Shown: positions 47,654 through 58,400 of the stretch, piece after piece
Layout of the letters: every line of letters starts with the position of its first letter
Position numbering within the stretch: position 1 is the stretch's first letter
Origin: Aurantiochytrium sp. KH105
Lineage: Eukaryota; Sar; Bigyra; Thraustochytrida; Thraustochytriidae
Reading direction: 5' to 3'
Length of the DNA stretch: 64,000 nucleotides
Assembly (NCBI GenBank): GCA_003116975.1
Contig: BGKB01000278.1
Coordinates: forward strand, 62,001 to 126,000
Notes under the pieces: model-generated
Database searches by the model: none
The model's input: only the letters and a program-made list of their open reading frames with translations
Told to the model about the DNA's origin: nothing
Translations under genes and position numbers: made by a program

Positions 47654-50037
47654 ATGTCGTCGCCGCGATGGCATGATGGCGCAGGAAAGGTGCCGCCCTT
47701 GAACCTGGGGTCGGTGCCGCTGTTGCCCGGTTTCCGGACGCATCGCGATGTGGACAGACTCAAGCCGTGGCATGGAAAACCCACCATGGTGTGCACGGAA
47801 CGCAAGGAGCGCGAAAATGTCCCCGAGACGGACATTGTTGCGCACGTGCACGGAACGTATTACGCAGCGCCACCCAGCGACGCTTCCAGCAACCAAGCTC
47901 AGGATGCAGCGGCTCGTTTCCAGACTTCGCAGCGTCTCGCACATGCAAGGCCGACAACGCCCAAGGTCAACAAGCGTATTCCGCATGGCGCGCGGACGAA
48001 ATGGCTCGTGTACGACCGCGAAGTTCTTCGGTTCTTCATGTTTTTCCAGGAGGACCTCCCGGAAGTCGACGAAGGACATCGTATCCGTCGCGTTACGCTC
48101 TTGTATCATCGTTCCAATGATGCAATTGAGATGTTCGAGCCAAAGGTAGAAAACTCAGGTCTTCAGCAGGGCGCCTTTCTTGCCAAGACACCGATCAGCA
48201 AACTTGCGGGAGGGCGGGGCAAAACGCACTTGGAGCTCAAGGATTTTGTGGTCGGTCAGACCGTGTCTCTCTTCGGACGTGCGTACACCATCACGGATTG
48301 CGATCCCAAGACACGACGTTTCTTTCGCGATGAGCTTTCTTTCGAACAGCCCGAAGCTATTCCGGTCCCAGAGGACCCCGTCGTCACGCGGTCGCAGGCC
48401 CTTGCGAACAAGGCCGCAGAGGCTGCTGCCGACGCTAGTGCCGCGGCGCAGTTGAACCACACCAAGGATCTGCGTCAATTCCTCAAGTGGGGCAACAAGG
48501 CACTGCTCTTTGATGTGCTCTGGGACGATAGTCACCGGGAGGGCGGCGACAAGCGCCGGTTCCAGCTTGCCGTCTTCTTGGCGGATTTGACGATTGAAAT
48601 CCGGGAGGTCTTCAAGCCGAATAGCGGACGCGAGGGCTTTTCCAAGTTTCTTTCCCGAGCCAAGGTCTTCAATCCGCTCACAAAGAAACCATATACGCTC
48701 GAGGACTTTCGTTGCGGGCAGACGCTGGAGATCAACAAGCGCGACTTTCTTCTCGTCTCGTGCGACGCATACACGCACAAGTTTTACAAGACGAGGCTAG
48801 GAATCGATCAAGTGACTGTGGAGATCCCTGAGGAGGTCCGTGTTTTGCCCAAGATGCCCTTGCCCCCGTACAATGGCTATGGTACCGAGGAGGACTCCTT
48901 GCAGTCTTTTTACCATCTTGTGCCACGCCAAATCAGCAAGAACATGGCGCGCGTGTACAAGTACGGCGATTCATGCTTCCACATTCGGTGCTGTCTCGTG
49001 ACACAGATTCCTCAGGAGCTCGGTCGCATCTTTGATCTCAAGTTCCAACTTGCTGAGCGTACGATGAGCCTCTATGAGCCCGTGCAGCGGAACTCGGGTA
49101 TCATCGGGGGCCAATTTCTGGAGAATGGAACGTACACCAACGCTGCGACGGGCAAGCCCTTTCATGAGGATGATCTTGGCGCAGCGCTTGACGTGGCCAT
49201 GCAAAAGCGCAGAGGCGAGCTTCCTGCGAGCGAGCGGGGCGATGTTCTGGAAATCATGTCGCGCCAATATCAGGTTCTAAGCGCGGATGACACGACGCAT
49301 CAGTTTTTTGGAATCCCATCGCCTCTTCCGCCAAAGAAGAGCTCCGTGGATCCGGCGGAGCACATCTTCCGCATGATTGTCCATCAGCTGCTGAGCCGCA
49401 AGCTCAACATTCGTGCCATGTTCGAGCGCGCGGACAAAGATGGATCCAAGAGTATCGCTGCACACGAGTTTAAGGATATGCTTGAAGATGCTGGCGTGCA
49501 AATCAATCCCGGTGATCTCGCTGTTGTCATGTCCAAATTTTCTTCTGGCGCGGTTATCTTTTACCAAGACTGGTGTGACGCACTTTCGCAGCACTGGCAG
49601 CCGCCTCCTCGCGAGTCAAAGTCTCGCGTGGAGGAACTGCAAATGCGTCTGCTCGAAAAGTTTCGTCATTCCAAGACGAACCTGCGTTCGCTCTTTCGGC
49701 AGTGCGACAAGGACTCGAACGGTACGCTGTCTTTTGACGAGTTCCAGAAACTCGTCAACAATTTCCTACTCATGGATGTCTCGGACACGGAGCTTGCAGC
49801 GATCATGCGGCTCTACGATACGGAGCAGACGGGCGTTATCGACTATCATAGCTTTTGCAACACCGTGTACGAGCTTGACTTTAGCGGTGACCTGGACAAG
49901 GACAGGCACACTGTTGACCTGTGCGACCAGGAGCTCTCCAACGATGAATACTTGGCCATTGCACGCCAGCGTGCGGCCGTTGATAAGCAAACTGCGTCGG
50001 GCAAGGGGCAGCAATTGCAAGAGCAGCAACAAGATCA

Positions 50038-50074
<37 letters not shown>

Positions 50075-50107
50075 GAGGGTGCGTCGCAAGTGTATGAAGA
50101 CAAGTAG
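47654..50107 (+). CDS. EFHC/Rib72-type axonemal protein (three DM10 domains, EF-hands)
   Basis: Protein of 817 residues. It begins with the family's PPLNLGSVPLLPGF motif. Three DM10 domains follow (about 112-225, 272-375, 429-555; e.g. KWLVYDREVLRFFMFFQED, NKALLFDVLWDDS, ARVYKYGDSCFHIRC). EF-hands lie at about 590-745 with loops DKDGSKSIAAHEF, DKDSNGTLSFDEF and DTEQTGVIDYHSF. This is the EFHC1/EFHC2 plan, known in cilia as Rib72, a microtubule inner protein of doublet A-tubules. The C-terminus ends in polyglutamine (about 795-808) from CAG repeats. It implies a flagellated life stage. The start MSSPRWHDG was chosen because the upstream frame is made only of the GGCA repeat. Confidence 0.93.
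50039..50071 (+). repeat. CAG repeat encoding polyglutamine
   Basis: About eleven CAG units in frame at the C-terminus of the EFHC/Rib72 gene. Confidence 0.9.
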
Positions 50108-50265
50108 TTTGCGCAAGAACTGAATTCAGACTAGAAAGAAGGAGAAGAAAGAAACAGGCTCAGTCGAGGCTAAAAAGTAGAATAGGACAAAGAGTGGGTC
50201 AGCCAGTCATATCTTTTGCGTAAAATCAAAACAGCTTGAAAGTGATTTTAATTTTAACCGCTCTT

Positions 50266-52803
50266 TTATTCTACAGTCTGGATAGGTGTCAGCGCGCGAT
50301 CGCGGCCTTGAATAAAGCACAAAAGCGTGAGCTGGACATCCTTTTCGCCTTCATTGTTCCACTCGAGCTCGTACCATCCAGGATGGGGCAAAGCAGGTGT
50401 GTCAAGAATGACATCATTGGACGTTGTTGCCACAGTGGCGAATAACAGGCGACCCTCTTCGCCCTCACTTGGCTCGTGAGGGGCTCTCGGGTCATCGTCA
50501 TCAAGCAACAAGTTGGAGTCCGAGGGAAGAGGTCCGCGAAGGACAAAGTCGACCTTGGTGTTGGCGCCATACTCTTCGTTTCCGCGAAATGAAGAGCCAG
50601 ACGGCGGGGCAATCGTAAAGTTGATATTGAGCCAGGCAGCCTGCGCAGCGCAGACATACTGAAGGTGAGTTGAGCCCTCGCTCAAAGTAAGGTCCTCGGA
50701 CACGTAGTCGCTCGCCACACCATTGCCATCGTCTGACAAGTCGGACCAGGCCGCTCCGGCGCTCGGTGTCGACTCGGGTAGCGCATCTGCAACTTGTGCT
50801 TTGGACGCATTAGGTACTGACGACAAGGATGCCGATGACGACGAATTAGCCACGGGGCGATTGTCCCGTTGGTCGGCGATCCACGAGGGCCCAGCCTCGC
50901 GTTCACCGCTTTGCGGGTTCTTGTGTTCTGCTTCTTCCGGCTCTTCCCGATCACCATCTTCTGGTTCCTTGCCAGGCTCGATGTCGTATCCAGATATGAT
51001 GATGTCACGTTTGTCAACCTTACGGTCTGAAAGATTGGCTTCGCTTGACTCTTTCCTCGAGAGCGCGAGGCCTTCAACAGGAGCGTTGGTTTCCCGCGAA
51101 ATATCGGTGGACTTCTTTTCGCCATCGTCTTGGCTCGTGGATTGACAAAGAGGAGGTTTGGACGCCATCCTAGGCTGATCGGCTTTGGCAAGCTCCTCAA
51201 CGATGGCGGAAGCATTCAGGTCCTCGAGACGAATCGGCGCGTCACCCTCGCGCACAGACGTTCCACGAGCGAGAGACAGGCGTCTTGCGGCGTGTTTCTC
51301 GTGCTTGAGTCTCTCGAGCACCATGATTTTACGGAACTGGTCTGGCTTCAGAGGCTCTTGTACTCCGTTCTTTGTTTCTTCAGCATCTTTGATGGCCGAA
51401 GATCCTTCGGATTCCAGACGGACCATCCGCTTCGAGGAGGACAGCAACCCAGAGCCGCCGCGAGGCGACCGCGAGACGTGCGGTCTGTCATCGAGCGAGC
51501 TCGGACCAAGTACTTCTAGCAACTTTTGTTCGATCGCCGCGGCCGTCGCAGTGCGATCCTGGGCGAGCGGATGCTGGGCCAACGATGCGGATAATGATGA
51601 TGATGATGATGATGATCCCGCTGCCAGCAGTCCAGAGAGGGCCAAGGAGGATCCATTCGAAGGTAAGGACGTGTTCGCTGGAGCAGATGCCGCATCATTT
51701 GCATGACTGGACGACTCTGGCGGAGCAGAAATGGTGGAAAGAATTTTCGACGCGGGCTCCGCAGACGCCACCCGCATGTTGCTCGTGTTGAGTATCTTCT
51801 CGCAGGACAGAGTGGCGCCGGACACGAGTTTGACGGCACGCGCTTGGCCGGCATTCTTGGACGCAAAATCGCCCGGAATGTAGGCGTTGCTCGGACGCTG
51901 ATGTGGCTTTTCGAGCAGACCCATGCGATTGTAGGCGGCAGCAACGAGTTCGGAGCAAAAAACAGACGTGAGGTCCTCTTCATTGTTGTGGCCAAAAAGG
52001 TTGGCAGCCCGAAGCATCTGAAAGATGTTTTGCTCGTACGGTCGGCCCTTCATTTCGGCCACAAACGCATTGAGCGTCTGTGCCATTTCCTTGAGTCGAT
52101 CTGGTGGGAAAACATCCTCGTCGAGATGCAAGTGCCGCACGGCAACAATCCCTTTGTAAGCACCGAGACAGTGGGGCGTGAAACGAAATACCGAGACACC
52201 GGCTGAGTCCGCTTCGAGCGTATGCCATGGTGGCACGCCCGCGGCTGCGCGCGCCTGTTTGAGCTCTGGCGAACAGCACGTTCGATCGTCGCAATCGTCG
52301 CAGAGGACGACGATGCCTAGGTGATCAAAGCCTCCTGATTTGACAAATGCGCGCTGGATCCGGCTCGTGATGCGTTTCGTGCGAAAGAGTACAATATCGC
52401 CTTCCCCCAGATTCTCCAAAGTCTCAAAAAATCCGACTTGCTCGTAGCGTCCAGGGTCGAAAGAGCGCAGAAATCGGAAGAACTTGGTACTTCGAATCCC
52501 GTCGGTTCCCCCTGATCCATGCGTGCGCACGCTCGAGGCGTCCGTGGCGCTCCCGTCCGGCCCGGATGACGACCTTTCCTGTGAGCTCCGGTCCGAGAGA
52601 GACTGCGAACTCGTCCTCCTGTGCAGCAGCTTGGCCTCCTTTTTTGAATCTGCACGCAGGTGCCGCGACGACAATGGCGGCGGCACGGCGGCATCGTCCT
52701 CCGACGCCGTTTCTCCCTCCACCGCCGCCGGCGCCGGCGCGTTGGCGGCCTTCGGGAGGACCAGGACGCGCGTGCCGATGGTGGACCGCCTCGCGCGAAT
52801 CAT
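50266..52803 (-). CDS. Permuted papain-like (YiiX/C92 family) domain protein
   Basis: Protein of 845 residues from ATG at 52803 (MIRARRSTIGTRV). Residues about 130-300 form a NlpC/P60-related, circularly permuted papain fold. GDIVLFRTKRITSRIQRAF leads to the catalytic His in GGFDHLGIVV (about His161), and the nucleophile is Cys283 in SVFCSELVAAAYNRMGL. Both positions and the CSELV motif match the YaeF/YiiX (C92) amidases. The rest is long and disordered (Ser, Glu, Pro), with a C-terminal compact part (GWYELEWNNEGEKDVQLTLLCF) that looks like a beta-sandwich. Substrates of eukaryotic members are unknown: lipid or peptide amides are possible. The frame runs on to 53247 but through a KKER repeat and an unknown base (52917), so it is not used. 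Confidence 0.8.
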   Translation of the reverse strand: MIRARRSTIGTRVLVLPKAANAPAPAAVEGETASEDDAAVPPPLSSRHLRADSKKEAKLLHRRTSSQSLSDRSSQERSSSGPDGSATDASSVRTHGSGGTDGIRSTKFFRFLRSFDPGRYEQVGFFETLENLGEGDIVLFRTKRITSRIQRAFVKSGGFDHLGIVVLCDDCDDRTCCSPELKQARAAAGVPPWHTLEADSAGVSVFRFTPHCLGAYKGIVAVRHLHLDEDVFPPDRLKEMAQTLNAFVAEMKGRPYEQNIFQMLRAANLFGHNNEEDLTSVFCSELVAAAYNRMGLLEKPHQRPSNAYIPGDFASKNAGQARAVKLVSGATLSCEKILNTSNMRVASAEPASKILSTISAPPESSSHANDAASAPANTSLPSNGSSLALSGLLAAGSSSSSSSLSASLAQHPLAQDRTATAAAIEQKLLEVLGPSSLDDRPHVSRSPRGGSGLLSSSKRMVRLESEGSSAIKDAEETKNGVQEPLKPDQFRKIMVLERLKHEKHAARRLSLARGTSVREGDAPIRLEDLNASAIVEELAKADQPRMASKPPLCQSTSQDDGEKKSTDISRETNAPVEGLALSRKESSEANLSDRKVDKRDIIISGYDIEPGKEPEDGDREEPEEAEHKNPQSGEREAGPSWIADQRDNRPVANSSSSASLSSVPNASKAQVADALPESTPSAGAAWSDLSDDGNGVASDYVSEDLTLSEGSTHLQYVCAAQAAWLNINFTIAPPSGSSFRGNEEYGANTKVDFVLRGPLPSDSNLLLDDDDPRAPHEPSEGEEGRLLFATVATTSNDVILDTPALPHPGWYELEWNNEGEKDVQLTLLCFIQGRDRALTPIQTVE

Positions 52804-53098
52804 CTTCTTCGGCCGCGGCGCCTCCTCGTCCGCCTTCTGCGTCTCCGCCGGGCTCTCCGCCGGGCCCCCTGCCTCCCGCTCGCCGCCGGGCGGGCGCGCC
52901 CCGCCGCCGCGGCCCCNCGCCTCGCCGCCTCGCCTCGCCGCCTCGCCTCGCGCGCCCCGCCTCGCGCCGCCTCGCACGCCTCGCCTCGCCTCGCGCGCAG
53001 GCGCGGCCCCTCCGCGCGAGAAGGCTTTTGGCTTTTGGCTTTTGGCCTTTTGCGACTTGTCGTTCGTGCGGCCGGTCGTCGCTCGTCCTCGCTTTCCC

Positions 53099-53158
<60 letters not shown>

Positions 53159-53776
53159 TTGCGCCTTCTATCTTCGCCGAAGGCCTTTCTTTGCCCACCA
53201 TGGCCACTTGCGCCGCGGCGCCGCAAGTGGGCAAAGAAAGGTCGCAAGTGCGCGTTGGCGGCGCCCGCACTCGCTTCGCAAGTCGCCTCACAGGTCGCCT
53301 GTCGGAGGAGGTGCGGGGCGCGCCACTGCGCGCTACGGCGCCCGCTCGACGGCGAACGGGCGCTCGACGCGCGCTCGGGGGCGGCCAGTGGCGACCGGCA
53401 TCATTGACGCGAAGAGCGACCGCAGACCGCGAGCGCGAGGGCGGCATCGAGGGCGGGCGCGGGGAGGAGAGGAGAAGGGAAGAGGCCGACGGCGAGAGAG
53501 AGGTTGTGAGTCTTTCCGTTGGAGGCTAGCAAAAGACGAGAGGCTGCAAGGTGAACGAGTGAGTGAGTGAGTGATTGGGCTGGCGAAAAGAAAAGCGAGA
53601 GCCTCGACTTGCTTACTTGCTCGCTCGCTTGCTCGCTTCTTCGAAGCGAGGTGAAGTCTACGCGCCACGTTGCCTGCTTGCGAGACGAGCTATACATTTA
53701 TCTGAAACGGCAACGTGCTGTGGTTGCCATTTCTTCTTTCTGAACGCAAGGGCAAGGGAAGAAAAAGAAGAAGAAG
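52804..53776. promoter_or_regulatory. Divergent GC-rich region with CTTT array and one N
   Basis: Upstream region of the YiiX-like (-) and EIF1AD-HAD (+) genes. It has GCCTCGCC-rich repeats (52917-52995), an ambiguous base at 52917, a (CTTT)n array (53099-53158), and GCTTGCTCGC repeats (53608-53650). Open frames on both strands are repeat artefacts. Confidence 0.5.
53099..53158. repeat. (CTTT)n microsatellite
   Basis: About 15 CTTT units, ending about 620 nt before the EIF1AD-HAD start and lying about 300 nt upstream of the YiiX-like start. Confidence 0.92.
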
Positions 53777-55237
53777 ATGTCGGGCGCCAAGCGCAGAACC
53801 AAGTACAGGAAACATGTGGAGACCGACATGCTGGAGGGCCTCCCGGAACCTGGAGAAGGCGAGGAAATCGTGCGCGTCGAGGCACTTTGTGGCGGCAACA
53901 TGCTCGAGGTCTTGTCTCCCGACGGGGAGAAGGCACTTTGTCTGCTCCCGGCCAAATTTCGCAAGCTTGTGTGGATCAAGCGCGGAAACTTTCTTATTGC
54001 GAGCAAATCGGACGAAGACTACCTGACAGCGACCGGCGCCAAAGGTAGAGTCAAGTACACAGTCGTGCATATCCTCTTCAAGGACCAGATCAAGCACCTG
54101 CGGCAGGCAGACCTCTGGCCTGTATCCTTCGAAGAGGGCGGCGAAGGAGAGGACGAGGAAGATGAAGAAGAAGGAGATGAAGAAGATGGCGAAGACAACC
54201 ATGGGGACAACGGCGGGGAAGAGGAAGACAGCGATATCGACAGTATGGATGGCATGTTTGTGAACCCGAACCATCGCGCTGCAGCCATGATGGCAGAAAG
54301 CGATTCCGAGTCCGAGACCGAGTCCGAAGACGAAGACGAAGGCGAAGGCGAAGGCAACGAAGACGCGAACGAGGTTGATGGCAATGGCAGCTGCATTGAT
54401 GGTAGAGAGACTGGTGCGACGGCCACGAAAGACAACGCTACCGCGAATGAAGCCCGCAGCGCAGATGCGCGACCCATTAAGGTCCTTTCGTTCGATCTCG
54501 ATGACACCATCTTTGAGTGCGCCCCGGTCCTCACTCGCGCGGCACAAGTCCAGCACGAGTTCTTGGAAGAAAACTTTCCCGAGCTTGCAAAAGCCGTGCC
54601 TCTCGAACATTTCAAGACCCTTTTTCGCGAGGCCCTAGACACGCATGCAGAGAACGCGCACAATCTGACATTTATTCGCAAGCAAGCACTTCGGCGTGCA
54701 GCCGAGATGACGGAGCACGACCCAGAGGAAGTCGTGGAACCCGCCTTTCGCGCTTTCATCGACGCTCGAAATGACGTTGGAAAGCATATTTTCCCGGGAG
54801 TCTTGGAAGCTCTCCGCCGTCTCAAAGAGAAAGGTTACCAAATTGTCTCCCTCACCAATGGAAATTGCGACGTCACCACTGTGCAGGCCTTCATGGAACC
54901 CGAAGCTGTTTTCGAACACTCTGTCACCGCGGAGAGCGCCGGGGCTGCCAAGCCAGAAGCGGCACCGTTTCAAAAGATCATGGAATTGACTGGTGTTTCG
55001 CATCCGTCCGAGGTGCTGCATATTGGTGATAATCTCAACAGCGACGTTGCTGGCGCTCGCGCTTTCGGTATGCGGACGCTCTGGGTCAATCGCCAAGAGG
55101 TCGACAAGGAACACGGCGCTGACGCGGTCTTGCGATGCGTCTCGGATCTCGACGATGCTGTCATTGATGCCTTGCATGCCGGGCTCGAGGATGTTCTTCG
55201 TTCTACCGATCCCCGCAAAGACGCCGCCACGGCGTAA
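53777..55237 (+). CDS. EIF1AD-like protein fused to HAD phosphatase (YigB-like)
   Basis: Protein of 486 residues in one uninterrupted frame. Residues 1-120 are an OB-fold eIF1A-like domain (MSGAKRRTKYRKHV, LPAKFRKLVWIKRGNFLI). An acidic region with the conserved EIF1AD motif MFVNPNHR (160-167) and an S/E-rich tail follows. Such proteins bind ribosomal precursors in pre-40S biogenesis. Residues about 233-475 are a complete HAD hydrolase. The DxD nucleophile is in LSFDLDDTIFE (D240, D242), the Ser/Thr motif is LTNGN, the Lys is in AAKPEAAPF, and GDNLNSDVAGA is the acidic motif. The cap is most like YigB-type FMN/riboflavin-precursor phosphatases. No Met precedes the HAD part closely and no splice sites separate the halves, so a natural fusion is likely. 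Confidence 0.87.
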   Translation: MSGAKRRTKYRKHVETDMLEGLPEPGEGEEIVRVEALCGGNMLEVLSPDGEKALCLLPAKFRKLVWIKRGNFLIASKSDEDYLTATGAKGRVKYTVVHILFKDQIKHLRQADLWPVSFEEGGEGEDEEDEEEGDEEDGEDNHGDNGGEEEDSDIDSMDGMFVNPNHRAAAMMAESDSESETESEDEDEGEGEGNEDANEVDGNGSCIDGRETGATATKDNATANEARSADARPIKVLSFDLDDTIFECAPVLTRAAQVQHEFLEENFPELAKAVPLEHFKTLFREALDTHAENAHNLTFIRKQALRRAAEMTEHDPEEVVEPAFRAFIDARNDVGKHIFPGVLEALRRLKEKGYQIVSLTNGNCDVTTVQAFMEPEAVFEHSVTAESAGAAKPEAAPFQKIMELTGVSHPSEVLHIGDNLNSDVAGARAFGMRTLWVNRQEVDKEHGADAVLRCVSDLDDAVIDALHAGLEDVLRSTDPRKDAATA

Positions 55238-55427
55238 ATGTTGTGTTGTACTACAAAGGCAGCAAAATGATGAATGAAAAAAATCACACGAGTCGGAAAG
55301 GGTCAAGACCGTTTATTCTCATTCTCTCATTCGTGCTCGTTTTCTACATTACTACTGCATTGGAAAATACAGGCCCACCGCGTATTCTTTTATTTCCTCT
55401 TTTTTGATTTGTTTTGTTTTTCTCACT

Positions 55428-58400
55428 CTAGAGATGGAAAAGCTTGAGGGTCCCTGCGAGCTCATTGGGCGTCATCGCCCCGAGCAAAGACTCCGAGGTG
55501 AATTTGAGAATCTGCTCCAGCTCGGCGCTATCGGGAGGGTTCTCGAAACAAAGCAGGAAACGCCGCGCGCCATCAAAGGCGGCAAGCTGGTCACGCGCAG
55601 CTTGAAATTGTCGCGTCTTTGACTGCTGCCCGTGCCCCGTAAGAGCATCATCGTATGAATTGAGAAGAATAGTCCACATTGTCTGTTGCAGCACCACGAG
55701 GGACTCCATGAGCGCCTGGATCTGCTCCTTGTCCGAACTCACGACATCAAGTGTGCCCGCCTCGCCGCGTTCTGTGACGCTCGACGTGCGACTCGGCCGC
55801 CGTAAGGTGCGGGAGAGAAGTCGCGAGCGGCTTCGCTTCTCGGATCCAAGACCCACCTGGGGCGGCGCAGCCGTTCCACTCACGTATATGTCGTGAAATC
55901 GTCGAAGACTACGCAGCACTAACTCCGCGAGCAATACGCAAAGCGAACGCACAACGTACGAGTGATGCGTCGCACTAAGGGTGTTCCCAATGGCCCGCGC
56001 GCAACGCACCAAGTCCTGTGCAAGCGCCGCCCCTGCGGTGCCCGAAGCAGACTCTACTGCTGAAGTAGAAGTAGAAGCAGAAGCAGAAGTGGACGTCTTG
56101 GTGCTCGTTGATTGCGACGGGCCCGCGGTGGCATCTTTTGCGCCGTGACGTGCCATTTCCGTGGGTAGACTTTGCAAAGAGAGAATACAGCGCACGCGAA
56201 GCTCCGTGCGAAGTGAAAAGAGACAGCGTTCAGCGATCTCGTCGAGCTTGTTGAGGAGGGCGAGAATGCCAGGGCGCTCAAGGACATTTGACATGTGCTC
56301 CCGATGCATGTATTGCAGAAAGAGTGGATGCATACCACCTTCGCGATCTTGCACATCTGCCATTGCCAGCGAGCGAAAGACAAGATCGCAGGTGCCATGA
56401 ATCGACGCAAGACGCGTCATTTGAGATACGAGCAGAAGTTGATCAGAAGCGTCCGAAGAAACGCGCGGAAGCAAGGAATCGGCCAGCTTTTGTTCTGCAG
56501 AACGTTCGTGCAAGGTGAAGCTTTCCACAGCCTGGCGAAATTTCGACTCGCTCGCCAGGTCCTGCGAGCTTGCGGCAATAACGCGCAGATAATTCGGGTC
56601 TTCCTTGAGAAGTCCGCGCATCTTGAGCATCCATGATTGGCAGAGACGGCCCTGCAAGATGCGCTTCGTCTCTTCGCCACAATACTCGATGAAAAAGGTG
56701 AGCATGTCTGCCACGACGGAAGTCAGATCGCAACGAACGGGAGCCAGTGCCTCGACGCAGTCAGAGATGCGTAAAAGCTCACGGCACAAGGTAGTGCCCA
56801 AATTGGTGCGACACGCGCAGATTTCCGCCGCCGTTGGTGCCCTTGTCTCGGCTCGGCGCAAACCAACCGCCATGGAGTCCGCCTCAACACCAAAGCCGGC
56901 ATCGGCACCCTCCCCATGCCCACTTCCAGCATCGCGAGCACGTTGCAAGGCAAAGTCTCCGTGGAGCGTGCGCTGCAGATTGTTGAGTCCGTCGAGCTGG
57001 AGCTGCGGCGTCAAGACTGAAGTGCAAAAGTCTTGCACATAGCTGAGTAGTTGTGACTTGCCATGCATTTTGGCAATCCCGTCGCCATAATTGGCAAAGT
57101 CCACAAGAGAGGCCACGAGACCAAGCATGCGGTACGAGGACGGACGACAAATCGGCTCGCGGCCAACGTTTGCGCCCGCGCTCGACTGCCCGGGACGAGT
57201 TTGTTCAATAGTCATGCTTCGCAATTTACCCAGTGAAAAACGCTTGTTGGCAATTGTCTCCCCGCTTGCGACTGCAGGAGCCTTGGACTCGTGTGCGGAA
57301 CTGGGACTCTGATTCTCTCCAAAACTCGAAGACGCGGCGAGGTGGAGTTCCAAGAGCTGCTGCAACTCCACCTGAATCAAACTCCAGGTGTCCTGCACCG
57401 CGTATTCGCGATCCGCGAGATCCGGATCCTCACGGCGAAGAATTTGCGCAAATTGCACGTGTCGATTGAAAATTGCCGTAAAATCAGAGAGCACCTCGCG
57501 AAAGAGGTTCTGCAGACGGACATCGTCAATCGAGTGCATTGAGATCGATAAGCCAATGGGTGTCTTAAAGCGACGCGCGGCCTCCATGTGCGCATCGATT
57601 CGGGTCTCGAGCTGCTCGTGCAGACTCACTTTGACATCATGAAGGGCAGACTGCAAGCGACCGAGCTTATTAAGCGCAACCACGATGGCGTCCAGACTTA
57701 TGACAGCGCGACTAGAGAGCTTGCGGGATGCGTCCACAACGCCAAATTTGCGCCCTCGACCTGCGCTCGAACCGGCGCCAATTGCTCTTGAGCCCACGGA
57801 GCTGTCTTCATGCGCGAGATAGCCGAGCAGGGAATCGATGAGCGCGCTGTGTATGCGCTCGCGGTACGTTACGAGCTCGCCCTGTATCTCATCGAGAGCT
57901 TTGATGGAGCTGATGTCGGAGCCAAAGACGAGGCCATAGACGCGTTGGAACTTTTCGACGCATTCCACGTATCGTTCTTCGCGCAGGAGCAGATCGAGCG
58001 TGCGAGGGGCGGCTTTGATTTCTTCAAGCTGGGAAAGGAGTTCGAGAACGCGCTCCTGCTGTATTTTTTGGAACCAAAGGTCTTTGAGATTACGCTTGCG
58101 GTGCACCAAGGTGGCCTTGCTTTGCTCGACGTAGTCTTTAAGGAGCCGAACCTTGCGCTGGGCCTCGGTGAACTCCTGAAAGATGGAGCTAAAGCTCCTC
58201 ACGGAGCTGGTAAATCCAGCGTAATTTTCATCAACGATTCGATCAAGCTCGGCCTCAATCTTGGTCAGGTCTTCTCTGTATGCTTTCTTTTCTGCCTCGT
58301 CGACGCCTCCGGCTCCTAGCTGGTGCAGATGCGTTGCCTTTGTCGCAGACTTGTGTCGTGACCGCTCGAGCGTGTCTACAATGTACGGGATTGCGGAGAA

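Noticed and set aside
52804-53247. N-terminal extension of the YiiX-like protein
   Set aside because: It would translate the CTTT array as KKER repeats and cross the unknown base at 52917.
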